From Ehretia macrophylla (taxonomy: Eukaryota; Streptophyta; Magnoliopsida; Boraginales; Ehretiaceae): DNA of 64,000 bases. This document shows positions 1 to 12,589 of this stretch, piece after piece. Numbering within the stretch: the stretch's first letter is position 1; each line of letters opens with the position of its first letter. Where the stretch lies: NCBI GenBank assembly GCA_037974665.1, contig CM075775.1, positions 37,474,152 through 37,538,151 of the forward strand, read 5' to 3'. The notes under the pieces were generated by a model, which was given only the letters and a program-made list of their open reading frames with translations, was not told the DNA's origin and made no database searches. The position numbers and the translations under genes are program-made.

Positions 1-3000
1 ATTTTTCCGTCTCTAATCGTACGTCGTGAGCCGCAAAAAGGACGAGAACCTAATCCATCACATTTCTGTTACCGAATCCCATGCCACCTTGGGCATGACA
101 ACTTTGCTTCACGTAGAGGTTGGGCCCGCAAACTGAGGGCATAGGACTTAGGACCAGGTCTCCGTCGCTTCGGTTCCCATAACTTTTGATCCGTAAGGAG
201 TTACGCGGCGCACAACATAATGTTGGAAAGCTCTCCGAGAGCTCTACGAGGGGGGTAGCAAGCCTGCATGGCTGCGCCTATTTTCAGAGCCCAAAATCAA
301 ACGTTTTCATCAGTTTCTGGACAGTTTTCTTCTTTTGCGTTGTTTTTCTGTCCCGAATCGTACGTCGTGAGCCGCGAAAAGGACGACAACCTAGTCCATC
401 ACATTTCTATTACCGAATCCCACACCACCTTGGGTAAGAAAACTTCGCTTCACGTAGAGGCTGGGCCCGCAAACCGAGGGCGTGGGACTTAGGACTAGGT
501 CTCCGTCGCTCCGGTGCCCATAACTTTTGATCCGTAAGGAGTTACAAGGCGCACAGCATACAGTTGGAAAGCTCTCCTAAAGGTCTACGATGGGGGCAGC
601 AAGCCTACTTGGCTGCACCTATTTTTTGAGCACAAAATCGAACGTTTTCATCAGTTTCGGTACTCATTTCTTCTTTTGCGCTGTTTTTTCGTCCCGGATC
701 GTACGTCGTGAGCCGCGAAAAGGACGATAACCAAATCCATCACATTTCTATTACCGAATCCCACGCCACCTTGGGCAAGACAACTTCGCTTCACGTAGAG
801 GCTGGGCCCACAAACCGAGGGCGTGGGGCTTAGGACCAGGTCTCCGTCGATTCGGTGCCATAACTTTTGATCCATAAGGAGTTACACGACGCACAACATA
901 CCGTTGGAAAGCTCTCTGAGAGCTCTACGATGGGGACAGCAAGCCTGCTCGGCTGCACCTGATTTTGGGTCCTAAAATCAAACGTTTTCATCAAATTCTG
1001 GACACTTTTCTTCTTTTGCGCTGTTTTTTCGTCCCGGATTGTACGTCGTGAGCCGTGAAAAGGACGACAACCCAATCCATCACATTTCTATTACCGAATC
1101 CCACGCCACCTTGGGCAAGACAACTTCGCTTCATGTAGAGGCTGGGCCCGCAAACTGAGGGCGTGGGACTTAGGACCAAATCTCCGTCGATCCGGTGCCC
1201 ATAACTTTTGATCCATAAGGAGTTACACGGCACACAACATACCGTTGGAAAGCTCTCTGAGAGCTCTACGATGGGGACAGAAAGCCTGCTCGGTTGCGCC
1301 TGATTTTGGAGCCCAAAATCGAATGTTTTCATCAGATTCGGGAGACTTTTCTTCTTTTGCGCTATTTTCCGTCCCGGATCGTACGTCGTGAGCCGCGAAA
1401 AGGACAACAACCTAATCCATCACATTTTTATTACCGAATCCCACGTCACCTTGGGCAAGACAACTTTACTTCACGTAGAGGCTGGGCCCGCAAACCGTGG
1501 GCAAAGGGCTTAAGACGAGGTATCCGTCGCTCCGGTGCCCATAACTTTTGATCCGTATGGAGTTACGCGGCGCACAGCATACCGTTGGAAAGCTCTCCGA
1601 GAGCTCTACGACGGGCGCAGCAAGCTTGCATAGCTGCGCCTAATTTTGGATCCCAAAATCGAATGTTTTTATTAGTTTCTGGACACTTTTCTTCTTTTGC
1701 GCTGTTTTTCCGTCCCGGATCGTACATCGTGAGTCGCGAAAAGGGTGACAACCTAATCCATCACATTTCTATTACCGAATCCCACAGCACCTTGGGCAAG
1801 ACAACTTCGATTCACGTAGTGGCTGGGCCCGCAAACCATGGGCGTGGGGCTTAGGACCAAGTCTCCGTCGCTTTGGTGCCCTTAACTTTTGATATGTAAG
1901 GAGTTACGCGTCGCACAGCAAACCGTTGGAAAGCTCTCCAAGAACTTGACGACGGGGGCAGCAAGCTTGCTTGGCTGCGCCTGTTTTCAGAGCCCAAAAT
2001 TGAACATTTTTATCAGTTTTGGGACACATTTCTTTTTTTGTGTTATTTTTTCGTCCGGGATCGTACGTTGTGAGCCGCGAAAAGGACGACAACCTAATCC
2101 ATCACATTTCTATTATCGAATCCCACGCCACTTTGGGCAAGACAACTTCGCTTCACTTAGAGGCTCGACCCGCAAACCGAGGGCGTGGGGCTTAGGACCA
2201 GGTCTTCGTCGCTCTGGTGCCTATAACTTTTGATCTGTAAGGAGATACGCCGCGCACAGCAAACTGTTGGAAAGCTCTTCGAGAGCTCTACGAAGGAGGC
2301 GAAAAGCCTGCTTGCCTGCGCCTGTTTTCGGAGCCCAAAATCGAACATTTTCATCAGTTTCGGGACACTTTTCTTTTTTTGCGTTGTTTTTTCATCCCGG
2401 ATCGTACGTCGTGAGCTGCGAAAATGACGACAACCTAATCCATCACATTTCTATTATCGAATCCCACGCCACTTTGGGCAAGAAAACTTCGCATCACGTA
2501 GAGGCTCGGCCCGCAAACCGAGGGCGTGGGACTTAGGACCAGGTCTCTGTCGCTCCGGTACCCATAACTTTTGATCCGTAAAGAGTTACGCGGAGCACAG
2601 CATACCGTTGGAAAGCTCTCTGAAAGCTCTGCGATAGGGGGTACAATCCTACTTGGCTGCGCCTGTTTTCGAAGCCCAAAATAAAACATTTTGTTCAGTT
2701 TCGGGATACTTTTCTTCTTTTGCAATATTTTTCCGTCCCGGATCATACGTAGTGAGCCGCAAAAAGGAAGAGAGCATAATCCATCACATTTATATTACCG
2801 AATCCAACGCCACCTTAGGCATGACAACTTCGCTTCACGTAGAGGTTGGGCTCGCAAACCGAGGGCGTGGGGCTTAGGACCAGGTCTCCGTCGCTCCGGT
2901 GCCCATAACTTTTGATCCGTAAGGAGTTACGCGGTGCACAGCATAACGATGGAAAGTTATCCGAGAGCTCTACGATGGGGGCAGCAAGCCTGCCCAGCAG

Positions 3001-5940
3001 CACCTGTTATCGGAGCCCAAAATCAAACATTTTTATCAGTTTCTGGACAGTTTTCTTCTTTTGTGCGGTTTTTCCGTCCCGAATCGTACGTCGTGAGCCG
3101 CGAAAAGGATAACAACCTAATCCATCACATTTCTATTACCGAATCCCACGCCACCTTGGGTAAGACAACTTCACTTCACATAGAGGCTGGGCCCGCAAAC
3201 CGAGGACGTGGGGCTTAAGACAAGGTCTCCGTCGATCCGGTGCCCATAACTTTTGGTCCATAAGGAGTTACACGGCGCACAACATACCGTTGGAAAGCTC
3301 TCTGAGAGCTCTACAATGGGGACAACAAGCCTGCTCGGCTGCGCCTGATTTTGGGGCCCAAAATTGAACGTTTTCATCAGATTCTAGAGACTTTTCTTCT
3401 TTTGCTCTGTTTTTCTGTCACGGATCGTACGTCGTGTGCTGCGAAAAACACGACAACCTAATCCATCACATTTCTATTACCGAATCCCACGCCACCTTGG
3501 GCAAGACAACTTTACTTCCCGTAGAGGCTGGGCCCGCAAACCGTGGCCGAGGGGCTTAAGACGAGGTATCCGTCGCTCCGGTGCCCATAACTTTTGATTC
3601 GTATGGAGTTACGCGACGCACAGCCTACCGTTGGAAAGCTCTCCGAGAGCTCTACGATGGGGGCAACAAGCTTGCTTAGCTGCACCTGATTTTGGAGCCC
3701 AAAATCGAATGTTTTTATTAGTTTCTTGATACTTTTCTTCTTTTGCGCTGTTTTTCCTTCACGGATCGTACGACATGAGCCGTGAAAAGGGCGACAACCT
3801 AATCCATCACATTTATTTTACCGAATCCCATGGCACCTTAGGCAAGACAACTTCGATTCACGTAGTGGCTAGGCCCGCAAACCATGGGCGTGGGGCTTAG
3901 GACCAGGTCTCCGTAGCTCCGGTGCCCATAACTTTTGATCCGTAATGAGTTACGCGTCGCACAGCAAACCGTTGGAAAGATCTCCGAGAACTCGACGACG
4001 GGGGCAGCAAGCTTGCTTGGCTGCGCCTATTTTCAGAGCCCAAAATCAAACATTTTCATCAATTTTGGGGCACTTTTCTTTTTTTGTGTTGTTTTTCCGT
4101 CCGGGATCGTATGTCGTGAGTCGCAAAAAGGACGACAACCTAATCTATCATATTTATATTATCGAATCCTATGCCACTTTGGCCAAGACAACTTAGCTTC
4201 ATGTAGAGGCTTGGCCCGCAAACCGAGGGTGTGGGGCTTAGGTCCAGGTCTCCGTTGCTCCGGTGCCCATAACTTTTGATTCGTAAGGAGATACGCGGCG
4301 TACAGCAAACCATTGGAAAGCTCTCCGAGAGCTCTACGAAGGCGAAAAAAAGCCTGCTTGGCTGCGCCTGTTTTTGGAGCCCAAAATCGAATGATTTCAT
4401 TAGTTTTGGGACACTTTTCTTATTTTGCGTTGTTTTTCTGTCCCGGATCGTACGTCGTGAGCCGTAAAAATGACGACAATCTAATCCATCACATTTCTAT
4501 TATCGAATCCGACGCCACTTTGGGCAAGACAACTTCGCTCCACGTAGAGGCTCGTCCCGCAAACCGAGGGCGTGGGGCTTAGGACCAAGTCTCCGTCGAT
4601 CCGGTACCCATAACTTTTGATCCGTAAGGAGTTACGCGGAACACAGTATACCATTGGAAAGCTCTTCGAGAGCTCTACGATGGGGGATGCAAGCCTGCTT
4701 GGCTGCACCTATTTTCGGAGCCCAAAATAAAACATTTTGTTCAGTTTTGGGACACTTTTCTTCTTTTGCAATATTTTTCTGTCTCGAATCGTACGTAGTG
4801 AGCCGCAAAAAGGAAGAGAACATAATCCATCACATTTCTATTACCGAATCCCACGCCACCTTGGGCATGACAACTTCGCTTCACGTAGAGGTTGGGCCCG
4901 CAAACCGAGGGTGTAGGGCTTAGGACCAGGTCTCCGTCGCTCTGGTGCCCATAACTTTTGATCCGTAAGGAGATACGCGGTGCACAGCAAACCGTTGGAA
5001 AGCTCCCTGAGAGCTCTATGAAGGAGATAAAAAGCCTGCTTGGCTGTGCCTATTTTCGGAGCACAAAATTGAACGTTTTCATTAGTTTCGGGATACTTTT
5101 CTTATTTTGCGTTGTTTTTCCGTCCCGGATTGTATGTCGTGAGCCGCGAAAATGACAGCAACCTAATCCATCACATTTCTATTATCGAATCCCACGCTAC
5201 ATTGGGCAAGACAACTTCACTTCACGTAGAGGCTCGGCCCGCAAACCGAGGGCGTAGGGCTTAAGACCAGGTCTTCGTCGCTCTGGTACCCATAACTTTT
5301 GATCCGTAAGGAGTTATGCGGAGCACAGCATACTGTTGGAAAGCTCTCCAAGAGCTCTACGATGGGGGGTGCAAGCCTGCTTGGCTGCGCCTATTTTCGG
5401 AGCGCAAAATAAAACATTTTGTTCTATTTCGGGACACTTTTCTTCTTTTGCAATATTTTTTCATCCCGGATCGTACGTAGTGAGCCGCAAAAAGGAAGAG
5501 AACATAATCCATCACATTTCTATTACTGAATCCCACGCCACCTTGGGCATGACAACTTCGCTTCACGTAGAGGTTGGGCCCGCAAACCGAGGGCGTGGGG
5601 CTTAGGACCAGGTCTCCGTCGCTCCGGGGCCAATAACTTTTGATCCGTAAGGAGATATGCGGCGCACAGCAAACCCTTGGAAAGCTCTCCGAGATCTCTA
5701 CGAAGGAGGAAGAAAGCCTGCTTGACTGCGCCTGTTTTCGGAGCCCAAAATCGAACGTTTTCATCAGTTTCGGGACACTTTTCATCTTTTGCGTTGTTTT
5801 TCCGTCCCGGATCGTACGTCGTGAGCCGCGAAAAAGACAACAACCTAATCCATCACATTTCTATTATCGAATCCCGCGCCACTTTGGGCAACACAAATTC
5901 ACTTCACGTAGAGGCTCGGCCCGCAAACCGAGGGCGTGGG
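1..5940 (-). repeat. 341 bp satellite, array A (inverted)
   Basis: About 17.4 head-to-tail monomers of a ~341 bp satellite; the left edge runs off the window. Strand is given relative to arrays B and D, whose plus strand reads CAAAAGTTATGGGCACCGG; here that motif is found reverse-complemented (CCATAACTTTTGATCCGTAA). Other landmarks recurring once per monomer are ACGTACGATC, a TCTATTACCGAATCCCA block and a GAGCTCTC/GAGAGCT dyad. Monomers differ from each other at many CpG/TpG/CpA positions and by small indels. One frame is open through most monomers, but its only start is TTG and the period is not a multiple of three, so I do not regard it as coding. The satellite is not one I can name. Confidence 0.95.
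1..5940 (-). repeat. Higher-order repeats in array A (8-mer, 6-mer, then 2-mers)
   Basis: Monomers can be sorted into types by private variants. Reading left to right the order is F G H I I J K E, then F G I J K E, then F E F E. Type F carries a GGAAGAG or GGACGAG variant and GGGCATGACAAC; type E carries CGAAAATGAC and GGAGATACGC. Equivalent positions in the main unit are spaced 2,046 bp (six monomers): 1254/3300, 1889/3935, 2230/4276, 2653/4699. After about 4.28 kb an E-F dimer of 682 bp repeats (4276, 4958, 5640). This ordering was done by eye from shared variants; a self-alignment would refine the limits. Confidence 0.75.
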
Positions 5941-6232
5941 CCTTTGACTATTTCTATGAAAAATGCTCAGAGCTGGCAAAACTAGTCACCTACCAATTTC
6001 CATGCATTTTAAACATCATCTACTAGGCCAAATTCACTTTGTTCTAACAAGTCAGAAATCTGCCATTTTCGCAATTTCACCTATCTTCAAATTCCAGCTA
6101 AATATCTTGTCATGCATGATTACAAAAGCTCATGTACACACAAATACCACAAGTACAGAGGTAAAAATAGACATATGAAGGCATGCATGTGGTTTTTGAA
6201 AGCTTTTAAAAAAGGATTAACCCTCACCTTAG
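5941..6232 (-). mobile_element. Chromovirus LTR fragment at the A/B satellite border
   Basis: A ~290 bp piece of the same LTR family found at 21941-25485 and 25697-29384, in the same (minus) orientation. Shared landmarks in order are ACTAGTCACCTACCAATTT, a CATCATCTACTAGGCC block, AATATCTTGTCATGCATG, GGCATGCATGTGG and ending TAACCCTCACCTTAG. It starts immediately at the end of satellite array A. It is an incomplete fossil with no coding part. Confidence 0.85.
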
Positions 6233-6703
6233 TCTGACGTGCTATTTTCAAATCGATTGATAGATAGTCTGATCTGTTCTGATGGATTGAAAAAGATAGA
6301 GAAGAAATCTATCAAGAATAAGGGAAAATCTCATATTTCTATCTATTGCTGAGACAACTATCTATTCTTGATCCATCAGAAAAAAATCAATATGTATCTG
6401 ATGGAGTCTACATCGTACGTAGAACGGCCAAGCGCTTTTTAGGCCAGCTCAGTTCTCTTATCCATCCCATCGGTCCAATGCACTAGGCTCATCTCATGGA
6501 GGGAAAAGCCAAAATGTAGTTGTCTTGTTCACCGCCTCGACGCATTCCCTTCTCTCCCCGTTATCGTCCCACATAAAAAGAAAGAACGTAGAGCCCCAAC
6601 TCGACCTGTAGGTCCGCTAACGTAAAGCAAAGAGTTGAGCCTGAACTAGTGAACCAAAGTCACTTTTGGAACCGTACATCCTACAACTAACATGTGTCTA
6701 GTG
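6233..6703. other. Unassigned ~0.47 kb insert at the satellite orientation switch
   Basis: This stretch matches neither the satellite nor the LTR. Its left part (about 6240-6420) contains interrupted inverted repeats: TTCTGATGGAT and CAAGAATA are mirrored by TATTCTTGATCCATCAGAA. Its right part (about 6420-6700) is more GC-rich, with blocks such as CGACGCATTCCCTTCTCTCC and TAGAGCCCCAACTCGACC. The texture resembles non-coding plant mitochondrial DNA, but I could not match it to a specific organelle gene. No usable reading frame is present. It separates satellite monomers facing opposite directions. Confidence 0.5.
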
Positions 6704-8339
6704 TGGGCTCAGCCTCTACGTGAAGCGAAGTTGTCTTGCCCAAGGTGCCATAGGATTCGATAATAGAAATGTGATGGATTAGGTTGTCGTCCTTTTCTAG
6801 GCTCACCACGTACGATCCGGGACGGAAAAACAACATAAAAGAAGAAAAGTATCCCAAAATTGATGAAAACGTTCAATTTTGGGCTTCAAAAATAGGCGTA
6901 GCATAGCAGGTATGCTGCCCCCGTCATAGAGCACACGGAGAGCTTTTCAACGGTATGTTGTGCACCGCTTAACTCCTTACGGATCAAAAGTTATGGGCAT
7001 CGGAGCGACGAAAACCTGGTCCCAAGCCCCACGCCCTCAGTTTGCGGGCCCAGACTCTACGTGAAGTGAAGTTGTCTTGCCCAAGGTGTCGTAGGATTCG
7101 ATAATAGAAATGTGATGGATTAGGTTGTTGTCCTTTTAGCGGCTCACGACGTACGATCCGGGACGAAAAAATAGCACAAAAGAAGAAAAATGTCACAAAA
7201 CTGATGAAAACGTTCGATTTTGGGCCCTGAAAACAGGTGCAGCCAAGCATGCTTGTAGCCCCCGTCATGGGGCTCTCGGAGAGCTTTCAAACAGTATACT
7301 GTGCACCGTGTAACTTCTTACGGATCAAAAGTTATAGGCACAGGAGCGACAGAGACCTGGTCCCAAGTCCCACGCCCTTGGTTTGCAGGCCCAGCCTCTA
7401 CGTGAAGCAAAGTTGTCTTGCCTAAGGTGCCATGGCATTCGATAATACTAATGTGATTGATTTGGTTGTCGTCCTTTTCGCGGCTCATAACGTACGATTC
7501 GGGATGAAAAAATAGCGCAAAAGAAGAAAAGTATCCCGAAACTGATGGAAACATTCGATTTTAGGCTCCAAAAATAGGCGAAGCATAGTAGACTTGCTGC
7601 CACCGTCGTAGAGCTCTCGGAGAGCTTTCCAACGGTATGTTGTGCACCACGTAACTCCTTACAGATCAAAATTTAAGGGCACCAGAGCGACGGAGACTTG
7701 GTCCCCAATCCCACGCCCTTGGTTTGCGAGCCCAGCCTCTACGTGAAGCGAAGTTTTCTTGCCCAAGGTGCCATGGGATTCAAAAATAGAAAAAGGTTGG
7801 ATTAGGTTGTCGTCCTTTTCCCGGCTCACGACGTACGATCCAGGATAAAAAAACAGTGCAAAAGTAGAAAAGTATCCTAAAACTTATGAAAACAATCGGA
7901 TTTGGGCTCCAAAAATAGGCGCAGCCGAGCAGGATTGCTGCCCCCATCGTAGAGCGCTTGGAGAGCTTTCCAACGATATTATGTGCAGCGCGTAACTCCT
8001 TACGGATCAAAAGTTATTGGAACCGGAGCGACAGATACTTGGTCACAAGCCCAACGCCCTCGATTTGCGGGCCCAGCCTCGACATGAAGTGAAGTTGTCA
8101 TGCCCAAGGTGTCGTGAGATTCGGTGATAGAAATGTGATTGATTAGGTTGTCGTCCTTTTTGCGGCTGGCGACGTACGATCCGTGACAGAAAAATAGCGC
8201 AAAAGAAGAAAAGTGTCCCAAAACTGATGAAAATGTTTGATTTTGGTCACCAAAAATAGGCACTGCTAAGCAGGCTTGCTGCGTCCGACGTAGAGCTCTC
8301 AGAGAGCTTTCCAACGATATGCTGTGCGCCACGTAACTC

Positions 8340-11300
8340 CTTACGGATCAAAAGTTATAGGCAAATGAGCGACGGAGACCTGGTCCCGAGCCCCACGTCC
8401 TCGGTTTGCGAGCCCAACTTCTACGTGAAGCGAAGTTGTCTTGCCCAATGTGCTATGGGATTCGATAATAGAAATGTGATGGATTAGGTTGTCGTCCTTT
8501 TCGAGGCTCACGACGTACGATCCGGGAAGGAAAAACAGCGCAAAAGAAGAAAAGTGTCCTAAAACTGATAAAAACATTCGATTTTGGGCTCCGAAAATAG
8601 GCACAGCCAAGCAGGATTGCTGCCCCCGTCGTAGAGCTCTCGGAGAGCTTCCCAACGGTATGCTGTGCACCGCATAACTCCTTACGGATCAAAAGTTATG
8701 GCACCAGAGCGACGGAGACATGGTCCTAAGCCCGACGCCCTCGGTTTGCGGGCCCAGCCTCTACGTGAAGCGAAGTTGTCTTCCCCAAGGTGCCATGGGA
8801 TTCGATAATACAAATGTGATGGATTAGGTTGACATCCTTTTCGCGGCTCACGACGTACCATCCGGTACAGAAAAATAACGCAAAAAAAAAGAAAAGTGTC
8901 CCGAAACTAATGAAAATGTTCAATTTTGGGATCCAAAAATAGGAGCAACCGAGCAGGCTTCCTACCCCCGTCGTAGAGCTCTCGGAGAGCTTTCCAACGG
9001 TATGCTGTGCGCCGCTTAACTCCTTACAGATCAAAAGTTATGGGCACCAGAGCGACGGAGACCTAGTCCCAAGGCCCATCCCCTCGGTTTGCGAGCCCCG
9101 CCTCTATGTGAATCGAAGCTGTCTTGCCCAAGGGGCTATGGGATTCGATAATAGAAATGTGATGGATTAGGTTGTCGTCCTTTTTACGGTTCACAACGTA
9201 CGATCCGGGACGGAAAGACGGCGCAAAATAAGAAAAGTATACCAAAATTGATGGAAAAACGTTTGATTTTGGGCTCTGAAAATAGGAGCAGGCGAGCAAG
9301 CTTGCTACCCTCATCATAGAGCTCTCGGAGAGCTTTCCAACGGTATGTTGTGTGTCGCGTAACTCCTTACAGATCCAAAGTTATGCGCACCGGAGCGACG
9401 GAGACCTGGTCCCAAGCACCACGCCCTCGGTTTGCTGGCCTAGCCTATACCTGAAGCGAAGTTGTCTTGCCCAAGGTGCCGTGGGATTCGATAATAGAAA
9501 TGTGATGGATTAGGTTGCCGTCCTTTTCTAAGCTCACGACGTACGATCCGGGATGAAAAAACAGCGCAAAAGAAGAAAAGTGTCCCACAACTAATGAAAA
9601 CGTTCAATTTTGGGTTCCAAAAATTGGATCAAGCAAGCAGGCTTGCTACCCTCGTCGTAAAGCTCTCGGAGAGCTTTCTAACAGTATGTTGTGCGCCGCG
9701 TAACTCCTTACGGATCAAAAGTTATGGGCACCGGAGCGACAGAGACATTGTCCCATGCCCGACGCCCTCGGTTTACGGGCCGACCCTCTACGTGAAGCAA
9801 AGTTGTCTTGCCCAGGGTGCCATGGGATTCGATAATAGAAATGTGATGGATTATGTTATCGTTCTTTTCGTAGCTCATGACGTATGATCCTGGATTGAAA
9901 AACAACACAAAAGAAGAAAAGTGTCCCATAACAAATGAAAACGTTCAATCTTGGTCTTCGAAATCAGGCGCAGTCGAGCAGGCTTTCTGCCCCCGTCGTA
10001 GAGCTCTCGGAGAGTTTTCCAACGATATACTGTGCGCTGCGTAACTCCTTACGGATCAAAAGTTATAGGTACCGGAGCAACGGAGACCTGGTCTCAAGCC
10101 CCACGCCCTCGGTTTGTGGGCCCCGCCTCTACGTGAGGCGAAGTTGTCTTACCCAAGGTGCTGTGGGATTCGATAATAGAAATTTGATGGATTAGGTTGT
10201 CGTCCTTTTCGAGGTTCACAACGTACGATCTGGGACAGAAAAACAACGCAAAATAAGAAAAGTATTCTAAAACTGATGAAAACGTTCGATTATTGGCTCC
10301 AAAAACAGGCGCAGAAGAGCAGCCTTGCTGCCCCCATCGTAGAGCTCTCGGAGAGCTTTCCAACGGTATGTTGTGCGCCACGTAAATCCTTACAGATCAA
10401 AAGTTATGGGCATCGGAGCGACGGAGACCTGGTCCCTAGCACCACGCCCTCGGTTTTCGAGCCAAGTCTCTTCGTGAAGCGATGTTGTCTTGCCCAAGGT
10501 GCTTTGGGATTCGATAATAGAAATGCGATGGATTAGGCTGTCGTCCTTTTCTAGGCTCACGACGTACGATACAGGAAGAAAAAATAGCGCAAAAAAAGAA
10601 AAGTGTCCCAAAATTAATGAAAACATTCGATTTTGGGCTCTGAAAATAGGCGCGGCCGACCAGGATTGCTGCCCTCGTCGTAGAGGTCTCGGAGAGCTTC
10701 CCAACAGTATGTTGTGCACCGCGTAACTCCTTAGGGATCAAAAGTTATGGGCACCGGAGCGACGAAGACATGGTCCTAAGCCCGATGCCTTCGGTTTGCG
10801 GGCCCAGCCTCTATGTTAAGCGAAGTTGTCTTGCCCAAGGTACTGTCGGATTCGATAATACAAATGTGATGGATTAGGTTGTCGTCCTTTTCGCGGCTCA
10901 CGACGTACGATCCGGTACAGAAAAACAACCCAAAAGAAGAAAAGTGTCCCGAAACTAATAAAAACATTTGATTTTGGGATCCAAAATTAGGTGCAGCTGA
11001 CAAGGCTTCCCGCCCACGTTGTAGAGCTCTCGGAGAGCTTTCAAACGGTATGTTGTGCGCTACATAACTCCTTACAGATCAAAAGTTATGGGCACCAGAG
11101 CGACAGAGACCTGGTCCCAAGCCCCACCCCCTCGGTTTGCGAGCCCCGCCTCTACGTGAATCGAAGTTGACTTGCCCAAGGTGTCGTGGGATTTGATAAT
11201 AGAAATGTGATGGATTAGGTTGTCGTCCTTTTGCGGTTCACAACGTACGATCCGAGATGAAAAAACAACGCAAAATAAGAAAAGCATCTCGAAACTGATG

Positions 11301-12440
11301 GAAACATTCGATTTTGGGCTCCGAAAATAGGAGCAGGCCAGCAGGCTTGCTACCCTGGTCGTAGAGCTCTCAGAGAGCTTTCCAACGGTATGTTGTGTGC
11401 CGCGTAACTCCTTACGGATCCAAAGTTATGGGCACTAGAGCGACGGAGACCTGGTCCCAAGCACCACGCCCTCGATTTGCGGGCCCAGCCTATACGTGAA
11501 GCGAAGTTGTCTTGCCCAAGGTGCCGTGGGATTCGATAATAGAAATGTGATGGATTAGGTTGTCGTCCTTTTCTAAGCTCACAACGTACGATCCGGGAAG
11601 AAACAACATCGAAAAAGAAGAAAAGTGTCCCAAAACAAATGAAAATGTTCAATTTTGGATTCTGAAAACTGGAGCCGGTGACCAGGCTTGCTACCCTCGT
11701 CGTAGAGCTCTCGGAGAGCTTTCCAACGGTATGTTGTGCGCCGCGTAACTCCTTACGGATCAAAAGTTATGGGCACTGAAGCGACGGAGACATTGTCCGT
11801 TGCCCGACGCCCTCGGTTTGCGGGCCCAGCTTCTATGTGAAGCGAAGCTGTCTTGCTCAAGGTGCTGTGGGATTCGATAATAGAAATGTGATGGATTAGG
11901 TTGTCGTTCTTTTCGCGTCTCACGACGTACGATCCTGGATGGAAAAACAACGCAAAAGAAGAAAAGTGTCCCATAACTAATGAAAACGTTCGATTTTGGT
12001 CTCCGAAATCAGGTGCAGATGAGCAGGCTTTCTGCCCCCGTCGTAGAGCTCTCGGAGAGCTTTCCAACAGTATGTTGTGCGCCACGTAACTCCTTACAGA
12101 TCAAAAGTTATAGGCACCGGAGTAAAGGAGACCTGGTCTAAAGCCCCACGCCCTCGGTTTGCGGGCCCCGCCTCTATGTGAGGCGAAGTTGTCTTGCCCA
12201 AGGTGCCATGGGATTCGATAATAGAAATGTGATGGATTAGGTTGTCGTCCTTTTCGCGGCTCACAACGTACAATCCGGGACAGAAAAATAGAGCAAAATA
12301 AGAAAAGTATCCTGAAACTGATGAAAATGTTCGATTTTGGGCTCCAAAAATAGACGCAGCAGAGCAGGCTTGCTGCCCCCGTCGTAGAGCTCTTAGAGAG
12401 CTTTCCAACGGTATGTTGTGTATCGCGTAAATCCTTACGG
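8340..12440 (+). repeat. 6-mer higher-order repeat in array B (~2.05 kb period)
   Basis: Two consecutive six-monomer blocks, about 8340-10390 and 10390-12440, share private variants at ~2,046-2,050 bp spacing. Examples are the CGGTACAGAAAAA variant with ATACAAATGTG (8810-8880 and 10860-10920), GGAGCAGG / GAGCAGG variants (9290 and 11330), and GACATTGTCC (9745 and 11790). The second block's later monomers recur again at about 15.9-17.2 kb, after the 5-mer duplication. Limits are approximate. Confidence 0.7.
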
Positions 12441-12589
12441 ATCAAAAGTTATGGGCACCGGAGTGATGGAGATCTGGTCCCAAGCACCACGCCCTCGGTT
12501 TTTGGTCCCAGCCTCTACGTGAAACGAAGTTGTCTAGCCCAAGGTGCTGTGGGATTCGATAATAGAAATGTGATGGATTAGGTTGTCGT

